Part shown: positions 25,894-32,547 of the stretch, one piece after another
How positions within the stretch are numbered: the stretch's first letter is position 1
Layout: each line of letters begins with the position of its first letter
Assembly: GCA_963726775.1 (NCBI GenBank)
Contig: CAVSDL010000014.1
Location: forward strand, 1-32,547
DNA: 32,547 nucleotides
Direction: 5' to 3'
From: CAIWHR01 sp963726775
GTDB lineage: Bacteria; Pseudomonadota; Gammaproteobacteria; Burkholderiales; Casimicrobiaceae
Position numbers and translations under genes: made by a program
The notes under the pieces: generated by a model
Database searches by the model: none
What the model was told of the DNA's origin: nothing
The model's input: only the letters and a program-made list of their open reading frames with translations

Positions 25894-27360
25894 GTGAACG
25901 ACCGTCATGTCCCGATCGATGCCGCCGTGCCGTCAATCAGCGCGGCCAACCGTTTGGCGGGCATGCACCGGACATTCGAATGTCAGCGCGCGGCTTTTGT
26001 CGGCGACATGCTTCCGGGGCGGCAAGCGCGCGTCGACCGCCTCGAGCGCCTGCTGCGGCTGACCGAAACGCATCAACATGGGATCGCCGACGCGATCGCG
26101 GCCGATTTCGGCCACCGATCGCGACAGGAGACCGATCTCGCCGAGATATTCGTCGTTCTCTCCGGCGTCCGGCATCTGCGGCGGCATGTCGCGCGCTGGA
26201 TGCGGGCGCGCCGCGTCGCCACCCCCTTGCACATGCTGCCGGCGCGCAGCCAGCTGATTCCGCAGCCGCTGGGCGTAGTGGGTGTCATCAGCCCGTGGAA
26301 CTATCCGTATCAACTTGGAATGCTGCCGGCGGCGGCGGCGCTGGCGGCCGGCAACCGGGTCATGCTGAAACCGAGCGAACTCACCCCGACGTTTTCTGAA
26401 CTCCTGCGGGAGATCGTCGCCGGTGCTTTCGCTCCCGAGGAGTTCGCCGTCGTGCCCGGCGACGTCGAGGTCGGGCGCGCGTTTTCGAAGTTGCCTTTCG
26501 ACCACTTGTTCTTCACGGGCTCGACGTCGGTCGGTCGGCAGATCGCGCTGGCAGCCGCGGAGAATCTGACGCCCGTGACGCTCGAACTCGGTGGAAAGTC
26601 TCCGGCGATCATCGATTTCGACTGCGACCTGACGGTTGCGGCACCGCGCATCGCTTTCGGCAAGTTGCTGAATGCCGGCCAAACGTGCGTGGCGCCCGAC
26701 TATATGCTGGTGCCGCGGTCGCGCGTCGATGAATTTGTCGCCGCCCTCCGCCAGTCGGTGACGGCGATGTACCCGACGCTGGTCGGCAATGCCGACTACA
26801 CGAGCATCGTCAGCGACCGCCACTATCAGCGGCTCGTGCACCTCATCGAGGATGCCGAAGCGCGCGGCGCGACCACGATTCGCCTCATTCCCGCGGGCGA
26901 GATGCCCGACCCGGTTTCGCGCAAGTTGCATCCGACGCTGGTCCTGGGGGTCGACGACAGCATGGCCGTGATGCGCGAGGAGATTTTCGGTCCGTTGTTG
27001 CCGGTCTTGCCCTACGACACGCTCGACCAGGCCATCGCTTACATCAACACCCATCCGCGGCCGCTGGCGCTGTACTGGTTCGGCGGGAACGCCGCGCACC
27101 GTGACCGGGTGCTGCGCTCGACAATTTCCGGCGGGGTCACGATCGACGATGCGTGCTGGCACGTGGCCCAGGACAATCTGCCGTTCGGCGGTGTCGGCGC
27201 GAGCGGCAGCGGCGCCTATCATGGCGAGCACGGCTTCAGGACCTTCTCCAAGGAAAAGCCGGTCCTCCACCAGGCCAGAATCAACGGCTTCGGTCTTTTC
27301 CGCCCGCCGTACGGTCCCCGTTTCGATACCCTGATCGCGTTGCTCAAGCGCTTTTTCTGA
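25894..27360 (+). CDS. Aldehyde dehydrogenase, coniferyl-aldehyde-dehydrogenase-like
   Basis: A 488-aa NAD(P)-dependent aldehyde dehydrogenase. Family landmarks are PLGVVGVISPWNYP (125-138), the cofactor motif FFTGSTSVGR (206-215), the general base in LELGGKSP (Glu231) and the nucleophile in NAGQTCVAPDY (Cys265). VMREEIFGPLLPV and PFGGVGASGSGAYHG complete the core. The LLxRLxRLT-type N-terminus, the MLPARSQLIPQPLGV segment and the C-terminal RPPYGPRFD resemble coniferyl aldehyde dehydrogenases, which oxidise aromatic or fatty aldehydes. GTG at 25894 was chosen for its GGAG, 5 bases upstream; an in-frame ATG at 25879 would add five residues. It converges on the acyl-CoA dehydrogenase gene, 95 bases away. 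Confidence 0.9.
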   Translation: MNDRHVPIDAAVPSISAANRLAGMHRTFECQRAAFVGDMLPGRQARVDRLERLLRLTETHQHGIADAIAADFGHRSRQETDLAEIFVVLSGVRHLRRHVARWMRARRVATPLHMLPARSQLIPQPLGVVGVISPWNYPYQLGMLPAAAALAAGNRVMLKPSELTPTFSELLREIVAGAFAPEEFAVVPGDVEVGRAFSKLPFDHLFFTGSTSVGRQIALAAAENLTPVTLELGGKSPAIIDFDCDLTVAAPRIAFGKLLNAGQTCVAPDYMLVPRSRVDEFVAALRQSVTAMYPTLVGNADYTSIVSDRHYQRLVHLIEDAEARGATTIRLIPAGEMPDPVSRKLHPTLVLGVDDSMAVMREEIFGPLLPVLPYDTLDQAIAYINTHPRPLALYWFGGNAAHRDRVLRSTISGGVTIDDACWHVAQDNLPFGGVGASGSGAYHGEHGFRTFSKEKPVLHQARINGFGLFRPPYGPRFDTLIALLKRFF

Positions 27361-27455
27361 GTCCTGACTCTTCGAAGGGCCTTCAACTTCGACCGATGCC
27401 AGGTGGACCGCGGCCAAATTCGGCGCGGTGTCGGCTACGTGCCGCTTCCGCGCGG

Positions 27456-28685
27456 TCAGCCCCCGGCGGCGCGGTATCCCGCGAGTTCGAGCCGCGCAAT
27501 GTGATTGCGATGCACTTCGTCGGGGCCGTCGGCGAAACGCAGCGATCGCGCTTGCGCAAAGAAGAACGCGAGCTGGAAGTCGTCGCAGACGCCGGCGGCG
27601 CCGTGCGCCTGCATGGCCCAGTCGATCACCTGGCAGGCCATCGTCGGCGCCGCGACCTTGATCATCGCGATCTCCTTCTTTGCCGCCTTGTTACCTGCGA
27701 CGTCCATTTTCCACGCTGCATGGAGAACGAGGAGCCGTGCCTGGTCGATCAGGATTCTTGCGTTGGCGATGCGCTCCTGCGTCACGGTCTGATCCGCGAC
27801 CGCGCGGCCGAAGGCGATGCGCGTGCTTGCGCGCCGGCACATCGCTTCCAGTGATCGCTCCGCCTGGCCGATCAGCCGCATGCAATGATGGATGCGACCC
27901 GGTCCGAGGCGCCCCTGCGCGATCTCGAAACCGCGGCCTTCGCCGAGCAGGATGTTGGCGACCGGCACCCGAACGTCGACGAAGTCGAACTCGGCATGGC
28001 CGTGCGGCGCATCGTCGTAGCCGAAAACCCGCAGCGCCCGGACCATGCGCACACCCGGCGTGTCGACGGGCACGAGGACCATCGACTGCTGCCGATGCCG
28101 GTCCGGGTTACCTGGGTCCGTCTTGCCCATGAAGATGAGGATCCGGCAGCGTGGGTCGGGGCCGCCGGTCGTCCACCATTTGCGGCCGTTGATCACGTAT
28201 TGGTCGCCGTCGCGGACGATGGACGCCTCGATATTGGTCGCATCGGACGACGCGACATCCGGTTCGGTCATTGCGAACGCCGAGCGGATCTCGCCCGCCA
28301 GCAGCGGAGCGAGCCACTTCGCCTTTTGATCCGCCGTGGCGTAGCGCACGAGCACTTCCATGTTGCCGGTGTCCGGAGCGTTGCAATTGCAGGCCTCCGG
28401 CGCAATCCACGAGCGGCCCATGAGTTCGGCGAGCGGGGCGTATTCGAGGTTGGTGAGCCCCGCGCCGTACTCCGATTCGGGGAGGAAGAGATTCCACAGG
28501 CCGGCGGCGCGTGCTTTGGCCTTCAACGCCTCCATGATCGTCGTCGCCACCCACGGATTGCCGCGCCTGCGGTTGGCGTCGACTTCGGCGGCGAACACGG
28601 GTTCGGCCGGATAGACGTTTTCGTCCATGAAGCGCGTGAGGCGCGCGGCGAGGTCCCTGACCTTGTCCGAGTAGGCAAAATCCAC
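27456..28685 (-). CDS. Acyl-CoA dehydrogenase, ACAD10/11-like
   Basis: A 409-aa FAD-dependent acyl-CoA dehydrogenase for a beta-oxidation-type pathway. The flavin-contacting FAMTEPDVASSDA, the KWWTTGG segment, LGPGRIHHCMRLIGQAERSLE and the C-terminal GxDExHRNxIARLEL (here DGPDEVHRNHIARLEL) are present. Length and motifs match the ACAD10/11-like group, which typically sits beside an aminoglycoside-phosphotransferase-like kinase, as it does here. GTG start at 28683-28685, with GGGAG in the 12-base gap after the kinase gene. It is the last gene of a three-gene minus-strand operon. Confidence 0.92.
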   Translation of the reverse strand: MDFAYSDKVRDLAARLTRFMDENVYPAEPVFAAEVDANRRRGNPWVATTIMEALKAKARAAGLWNLFLPESEYGAGLTNLEYAPLAELMGRSWIAPEACNCNAPDTGNMEVLVRYATADQKAKWLAPLLAGEIRSAFAMTEPDVASSDATNIEASIVRDGDQYVINGRKWWTTGGPDPRCRILIFMGKTDPGNPDRHRQQSMVLVPVDTPGVRMVRALRVFGYDDAPHGHAEFDFVDVRVPVANILLGEGRGFEIAQGRLGPGRIHHCMRLIGQAERSLEAMCRRASTRIAFGRAVADQTVTQERIANARILIDQARLLVLHAAWKMDVAGNKAAKKEIAMIKVAAPTMACQVIDWAMQAHGAAGVCDDFQLAFFFAQARSLRFADGPDEVHRNHIARLELAGYRAAGG

Positions 28686-28697
28686 GTTAAGTCTCCC

Positions 28698-29756
28698 TTA
28701 GCCATTCATTCTGCGCACCATGTCCCACGCGACGTCGGCGACGAGGCGGGCGCGGCCGCCGGTTTCGATCGCATTCTGGCTGGCGGCATTGCCCTGCAAC
28801 GCGCGCGCCAGAACACCATGCAGAATCGCGGCGATGCGGAACATGTTGAAGATCAGGTAGAACTCGAAATGCGCGATGCCGTCGCGGCCGGTGCGCCTGC
28901 AATATTCGGCAACGTACTCGTTCTCGGTCGGGATGCCCAGCTTCGCGAGATCGCAACCCTTGAGGCCGCGAAACTGCCGCGGTGACAGGCGCCAGGCCAT
29001 CACCTGGTACGCAAAATCGGAGAGCGGGTGGCCGAGCGTCGACAGTTCCCAGTCGAGCACGGCGAGAACGCGCGGCGCTGAGGGATGGAAGATCACATTG
29101 TCGAGCCGAAAGTCACCATGGACAATGGATGTTTCGTCGCCGGGCGGAAGGTGTCGCGGCAGCCATTCGATCAATGCGTCCATCGCCGGAATGGGTTCTG
29201 CGCCGCCGGCCTGATACTGTTTGGACCACCGTGCGATCTGTCGCTCGATGTAGTTTCCGGTTCTGCCGAAGTCGGCCAGGCCGACGGCGGAATAATCGAC
29301 CTGGTGGAGTGCCGCGAGCACGCGATTGAGTTCGCCGTAGTGTGCCGCGCGCATTTGCGTCGTCATGCCCGGAAGCGCCGGATCCCACAGGATGCGGCCC
29401 GCGACGTACTCCATCAGGTAGAACGCCGTGCCTATCACCGCGTCGTCGACGCACAACGCGAGTGTTTTCGCGACCGGCACCGCGGTGCCGGCGAGCGCGG
29501 CCATCACGCGATACTCGCGCTCGATCGCGTGCGCGGAAGGCAGCAGCTTGCCGGGGGGCTTGCGCCGCAGGACATACCGCGCATCGCCGGCGGTGATCCG
29601 GTAGGTCGGATTCGACTGTCCGCCCTGGAACTGCTCGACAACGACGTTGCCCGGGAATTCGGCAACGTTGGCACGCAGGTATGCGGCGAGCGCCGACGGA
29701 TCCAGCGGATGCACGGGTGCGACCAGCTTGGCACCCGGATTCGCAGCCAGACCCAT
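28698..29756 (-). CDS. Aminoglycoside-phosphotransferase-fold kinase (ACAD10/11 partner)
   Basis: A 352-aa protein with the APH/choline-kinase fold. The catalytic loop IVHGDFRLDN (211-220; Asp215 and Asn220) and the metal-binding VLDWELSTLGHP (233-244; Asp235) are intact, as is the N-terminal nucleotide-binding RYVLRRKPPG with Lys66. In animals an equivalent kinase domain is fused to ACAD10/ACAD11, where it phosphorylates 4-hydroxyacyl-CoA before dehydrogenation. The bacterial split pair next to an acyl-CoA dehydrogenase suggests the same role. It is not expected to give antibiotic resistance. The ATG at 29754-29756 starts one base after the upstream SDR stop (TGACATG), indicating coupled translation. 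Confidence 0.9.
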   Translation of the reverse strand: MGLAANPGAKLVAPVHPLDPSALAAYLRANVAEFPGNVVVEQFQGGQSNPTYRITAGDARYVLRRKPPGKLLPSAHAIEREYRVMAALAGTAVPVAKTLALCVDDAVIGTAFYLMEYVAGRILWDPALPGMTTQMRAAHYGELNRVLAALHQVDYSAVGLADFGRTGNYIERQIARWSKQYQAGGAEPIPAMDALIEWLPRHLPPGDETSIVHGDFRLDNVIFHPSAPRVLAVLDWELSTLGHPLSDFAYQVMAWRLSPRQFRGLKGCDLAKLGIPTENEYVAEYCRRTGRDGIAHFEFYLIFNMFRIAAILHGVLARALQGNAASQNAIETGGRARLVADVAWDMVRRMNG

Positions 29757-29757
29757 G

Positions 29758-30537
29758 TCAGACCGCCGTGCAGCCGCCATCGACGGCGATGGCCTGTCCG
29801 GTGACGTGACGCGAAGCTTCGGAGGCGAGGAACACGACGGCGCCCTTGAGGTCTTCTTCGCCGCCCAGGCGTCCAAGCGGCGTCAGGGCCAGAACCATCC
29901 GTTCGATGCGGTCCAGCGTGACCTTGGTCATCTTCGATGGAAAGAAGCCGGGGCAGATGGCGTTGACATTGATGCCGTATTTGCCCCATTCCGCTGCGAG
30001 CGCTCGGCTCATGCTGACCAGCGCGCCTTTGCTCGTGTTGTACGCCATCGTCTGCATTTCCCACGCAGGTGGATTGCCAAACAGGCCGGCGATCGACGCA
30101 ATGTTGATGATCCTGCCTCGCTTGTGCGGGATCATGGAGCGCTTGCCAACCTCACGCGCAAGGAAGAACTGGGCATCGATATTGAGCCCCATCACCTTGC
30201 GCCAGCGTTCGTCGGGATAGTTCTCGGCCGGTGCCGCCCAGTTGCAACCGGCGTTGTTGACGAGGACGTCGATCTGCTTCCACCTGGCAAGGACGGAATC
30301 GACGATGCCCGGAATCGCCGAATGATCAGCAAGGTCGCCGACGACGGTGAAGCAATCGATTCCGAGCGCCTCGAGGCGCATACGCGCGTCGTCGAGTTCG
30401 CCTTGCTTGCGCGCGGTGATCGCCACTCGGGCGCCCATTTCGCCCAGTGCTTCGGCCATCTGCAGGCCGATGCCGCGCGACCCGCCGGTGACAATCGCGA
30501 CCTTACCGGTCAGATCGAGAAGCTGCCTTACACCCAT
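29758..30537 (-). CDS. Short-chain dehydrogenase/reductase
   Basis: A 259-aa classical SDR. The cofactor motif TGGSRGIG (17-24), NNAG (94-97), catalytic Ser148, YNTSK (Tyr166, Lys170) and the C-terminal ITGQ-like VTGQAIAVDGG are complete, so it should be active. Arg42 after strand 2 (ITARKQ) suggests NADP(H). The ATG at 30535-30537 has GGAGG 7 bases upstream, while the frame is open much further. It is the first gene of the SDR-kinase-acyl-CoA dehydrogenase operon and probably handles a hydroxy- or keto-acyl intermediate. Confidence 0.92.
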   Translation of the reverse strand: MGVRQLLDLTGKVAIVTGGSRGIGLQMAEALGEMGARVAITARKQGELDDARMRLEALGIDCFTVVGDLADHSAIPGIVDSVLARWKQIDVLVNNAGCNWAAPAENYPDERWRKVMGLNIDAQFFLAREVGKRSMIPHKRGRIINIASIAGLFGNPPAWEMQTMAYNTSKGALVSMSRALAAEWGKYGINVNAICPGFFPSKMTKVTLDRIERMVLALTPLGRLGGEEDLKGAVVFLASEASRHVTGQAIAVDGGCTAV

Positions 30538-31101
30538 GCGGCCTCCAAATGATTTTCGACGGCAATTCGCCGTTCGACGAAACCATCGCGATGATAGGTG
30601 CGACGATGGGCGCCGTAAACGGGTGCGTGTGAACGGGTAGCCCGGCGCTCGCCTCGAGCCTCGCGAACGGGCGGCCTCGAGCGATCGACGCGGACGAAGG
30701 TGAACCGTGGCAACGCAAACGCGAATCGACCTTGTCAGCGGCGACCCATGGGCTATTATCAACAGGGGTGCCCGCCCCGTTGGCAGCCGGGCGAGGTCGA
30801 CCGGCGCCGCTTGCCTTGTGGCCTGTTCCGGGACCGCGTGGCGGCATTTGCTGCTACGCGCGGGGCGGATAGCGACGTGCTCGGTCGATGCCATGACAGG
30901 CTCGTGGAGCGTGCCGTCGCCACATCCGGCGGGTTTATTGCGCCGCCTGTCGGGAATTCACGCCGTGCGCCCGCGGGGACGGTGTATAACCCGCCTGGGT
31001 TTCAACAGATTCTGCGTCCGTCCGACGATGGGCGCGCAGCGGTTGGTTATCGGCGAAGCATGTTGCTCACGAAATTTTTTCTATGCGAGGGTAGGTCGAA
31101 C
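30538..31101. other. Intergenic region between divergent genes, no recognised gene
   Basis: About 560 bases with open frames on both strands but no family-like protein. It should carry the promoters for the leftward SDR operon and the rightward DsbA-like gene. Confidence 0.4.
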
Positions 31102-31848
31102 ATGGAAACCAGACATTTGCGGTCGATCATTGGGTTTTCGGCGGCGCTGGCACTCTTGGCGGTTGCCCCGTTTGTGCGCGCCCAGGGAATCACTTCCGAG
31201 CAGGCGCAGGAGATCCTGAACGAGTTGAAGCAGATCCGGCAGGTGCTCGAGCGTCAGCCGGCGGCCGGACAGCCGGCGGCGGCGCCCGACGACAAGGTGA
31301 GCATGCAGCTCGCGCCGGGGGGATTTTCGATCGGAACAAAGGACGCGCCTCTGACGCTGGTCGAATACACCGACTACCAGTGTCCGTTCTGCCAGCAGTT
31401 CCACAACACGGCCTTCCAGCAGATCAAGACCAACTATATCGATTCCGGAAAGATCCGTTACATCAGCCGCGACTACCCGCTGGACTTCCACGAGAATGCC
31501 CGGCGCGCCGCGGTCGCCGCACGCTGCGCTGGCGAGCAGGGCAAGTTCTGGGAGCTCCGTCACGTCATGATCGTGAACGCCGATCAGCTGAAGGCGGACA
31601 ATCTCACGACGTACGCCAAGAACGTCCAGCTTGATCTGCCGAAGTTTCAGGCGTGCATCAGCTCCGACAAATACATAGCCGGCATCGACAAGGACATCGC
31701 CGAAGGCAATTCCGCGGGCGTGTCCGGCACGCCGTCGTTCGTTCTGGGTCGGATGGACAAGGACAAGCTCCAGGGCGTCCGGCTTGTAGGCGCGATGCCT
31801 TATGCCCAGTTCGAGGCGAAGATCAAGGAATTGCTCGACGCAAAGTGA
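31102..31848 (+). CDS. Exported DsbA-family thiol oxidoreductase-like protein
   Basis: A 248-aa periplasmic thioredoxin-fold protein. A signal peptide covers about 1-28 (hydrophobic FSAALALLAVAPFV, site VRAQG). A helical linker follows (EQAQEILNELKQIRQVLERQ), then a Pro/Ala stretch, then the DsbA-like domain starting FSIGTKDAPLTLVEYTDYQ. The active-site CPFC is at 94-97, and the cis-proline loop is SGTPSF. A further Cys pair (RCAG, ACISS) lies in the helical insert. The form resembles the DsbA/DsbG-like oxidoreductases called protein-disulfide isomerases (DSBA, thioredoxin_4). The ATG at 31102 precedes the signal peptide. It stands alone. Confidence 0.9.
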   Translation: METRHLRSIIGFSAALALLAVAPFVRAQGITSEQAQEILNELKQIRQVLERQPAAGQPAAAPDDKVSMQLAPGGFSIGTKDAPLTLVEYTDYQCPFCQQFHNTAFQQIKTNYIDSGKIRYISRDYPLDFHENARRAAVAARCAGEQGKFWELRHVMIVNADQLKADNLTTYAKNVQLDLPKFQACISSDKYIAGIDKDIAEGNSAGVSGTPSFVLGRMDKDKLQGVRLVGAMPYAQFEAKIKELLDAK

Positions 31849-31998
31849 CCGCGTAACGGTCTCGGCATCGCAGGGTATGCGTTGCCGAGTCCGTGTCACG
31901 GGGGCACAAACCGGCCGTCGCGCAGTCGCGGCCAGGTGAACAACGACGCTGCCTCTGCAAGTTGATCGCGAAGGTTCGACCGATAAGTCTGCTTGCGC
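31849..31998. other. Short intergenic gap between convergent genes
   Basis: About 150 bases separating the DsbA-like gene from the convergent phosphopantetheinyl transferase gene. No strong hairpin with a T-run was seen. Confidence 0.4.
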
Positions 31999-32547
31999 CT
32001 AGGGCCGCCCGGTCCACACCGCGAGGGTCGCCAGATTGCCTTCCGGAACCGGAACGGGGTAAAGGCGCCATTCGGAAGGTGTGTAAGGGGGCGGCCCCGC
32101 GAGGAGGCAAAGCGGCTCACCCAGCGCGACTTCGAGTCTTCGGAACGGCGCCAGGAGCCCGTCGGCAGTCGCCTTGCTCATGGCTTCCTTGCAGGTCCAG
32201 TACCGCAGAAAGCGCCGGCGGCGCTCGTCGATATGGAGTTGGGGCAGCGTCGACCGTTCCTCGAGACTGAGAAACTTGCCTGCCAACCGGTCGACACCGA
32301 CGTCGCGATGCAGCCATTCGACGTCAACGCCGATCCGTCCGCCATCCGGCATCCGCCGCGCGATGCCGATCACGGCATGGCCACGCGTGTGTGAAACATT
32401 GAAGTCCAGTCCGTCGCTCGCGTCGGCGAGCTCGGGGCGTCCGCGCGTGCCGCGACGAATCTCGACCGCAGCCGGTGCGATGCCGAGCGTGCGTCCGAGG
32501 AGGAGCCGCAGCGTGGCGCGTCCGGCGATGTATTGCTGACGCAGAGC
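31999..32547 (-). CDS. Sfp-type 4'-phosphopantetheinyl transferase, partial (N-terminus beyond window)
   Basis: The last 182 residues of an enzyme that transfers phosphopantetheine from CoA to acyl or peptidyl carrier proteins. The frame is open to the right edge, so the start is off-window. Family motifs are FNVSHT, the magnesium-binding GVDVEW and the helix motif RYWTCKEAMSKATADGL, all in the expected order and spacing. The N-terminal visible part (RATLRLLLGRTLGI) also fits. It could serve a fatty-acid, polyketide or non-ribosomal system; no such genes are in the window. The stop is TAG at 31999-32001. Confidence 0.92.
   Translation of the reverse strand, partial: ALRQQYIAGRATLRLLLGRTLGIAPAAVEIRRGTRGRPELADASDGLDFNVSHTRGHAVIGIARRMPDGGRIGVDVEWLHRDVGVDRLAGKFLSLEERSTLPQLHIDERRRRFLRYWTCKEAMSKATADGLLAPFRRLEVALGEPLCLLAGPPPYTPSEWRLYPVPVPEGNLATLAVWTGRP

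Noticed and set aside
28698..29756. Antibiotic-resistance aminoglycoside phosphotransferase
   Set aside because: Fold and motifs match, but the linked acyl-CoA dehydrogenase and the ACAD10/11-like pattern indicate a metabolic kinase.

Overview
The window is GC-rich chromosomal DNA from a Gram-negative bacterium, most likely a betaproteobacterium of Burkholderiales type. The evidence is a RecBCD operon, an IPTL-CTERM envelope protein, a MalFGK-type sugar ABC transporter, and an acyl-CoA dehydrogenase/phosphotransferase/SDR cluster. The lineage is inferred from gene content; no rRNA or other taxonomic marker is present.

Left part (1-4698) looks like the end of an integrated element. It holds the tail of a SulP-type anion transporter and a complete insertion sequence of about 1.36 kb with doubled terminal repeats and a 15-bp flanking duplication. 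A ZIP-family metal transporter sits between an intact two-helix potassium-channel gene and a decayed copy of it. A HigB-like toxin and HigA-like antitoxin are fused in one reading frame. The part ends at a 45-bp fragment of an initiator tRNA-Met gene (anticodon loop to CCA) followed by a strong terminator, the layout expected of an attachment-site scar.

Middle left (4990-12316) is one seven-gene plus-strand cluster: periplasmic binding protein, two permeases, ATPase, TIM-barrel amidohydrolase, Gfo/Idh/MocA oxidoreductase and a D-threonine-aldolase/D-serine-dehydratase-like PLP enzyme. It reads as an uptake-plus-catabolism operon for an unknown carbohydrate-like or hydroxy-acid substrate. A single IPTL-CTERM protein with its own promoter and terminator follows.

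Middle right (13490-22423, minus strand) is recC-recB-recD with overlapping stop/start codons. recC is intact. recB and recD keep recognisable motifs along their whole length, but the frame changes about 25 times in 5.6 kb. This is either decay or, more likely, a run of local sequence errors.

Right part (22858-32547) holds an unknown 186-aa protein, a DoxX-like membrane protein, a divergent ClpX-like AAA+ ATPase without the zinc-binding domain, a coniferyl-aldehyde-dehydrogenase-like enzyme, a minus-strand SDR / APH-like kinase / acyl-CoA dehydrogenase operon, an exported DsbA-like thioredoxin-fold protein, and the C-terminal part of an Sfp-type phosphopantetheinyl transferase that runs off the right edge.

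No rRNA, complete tRNA or CRISPR array was seen.
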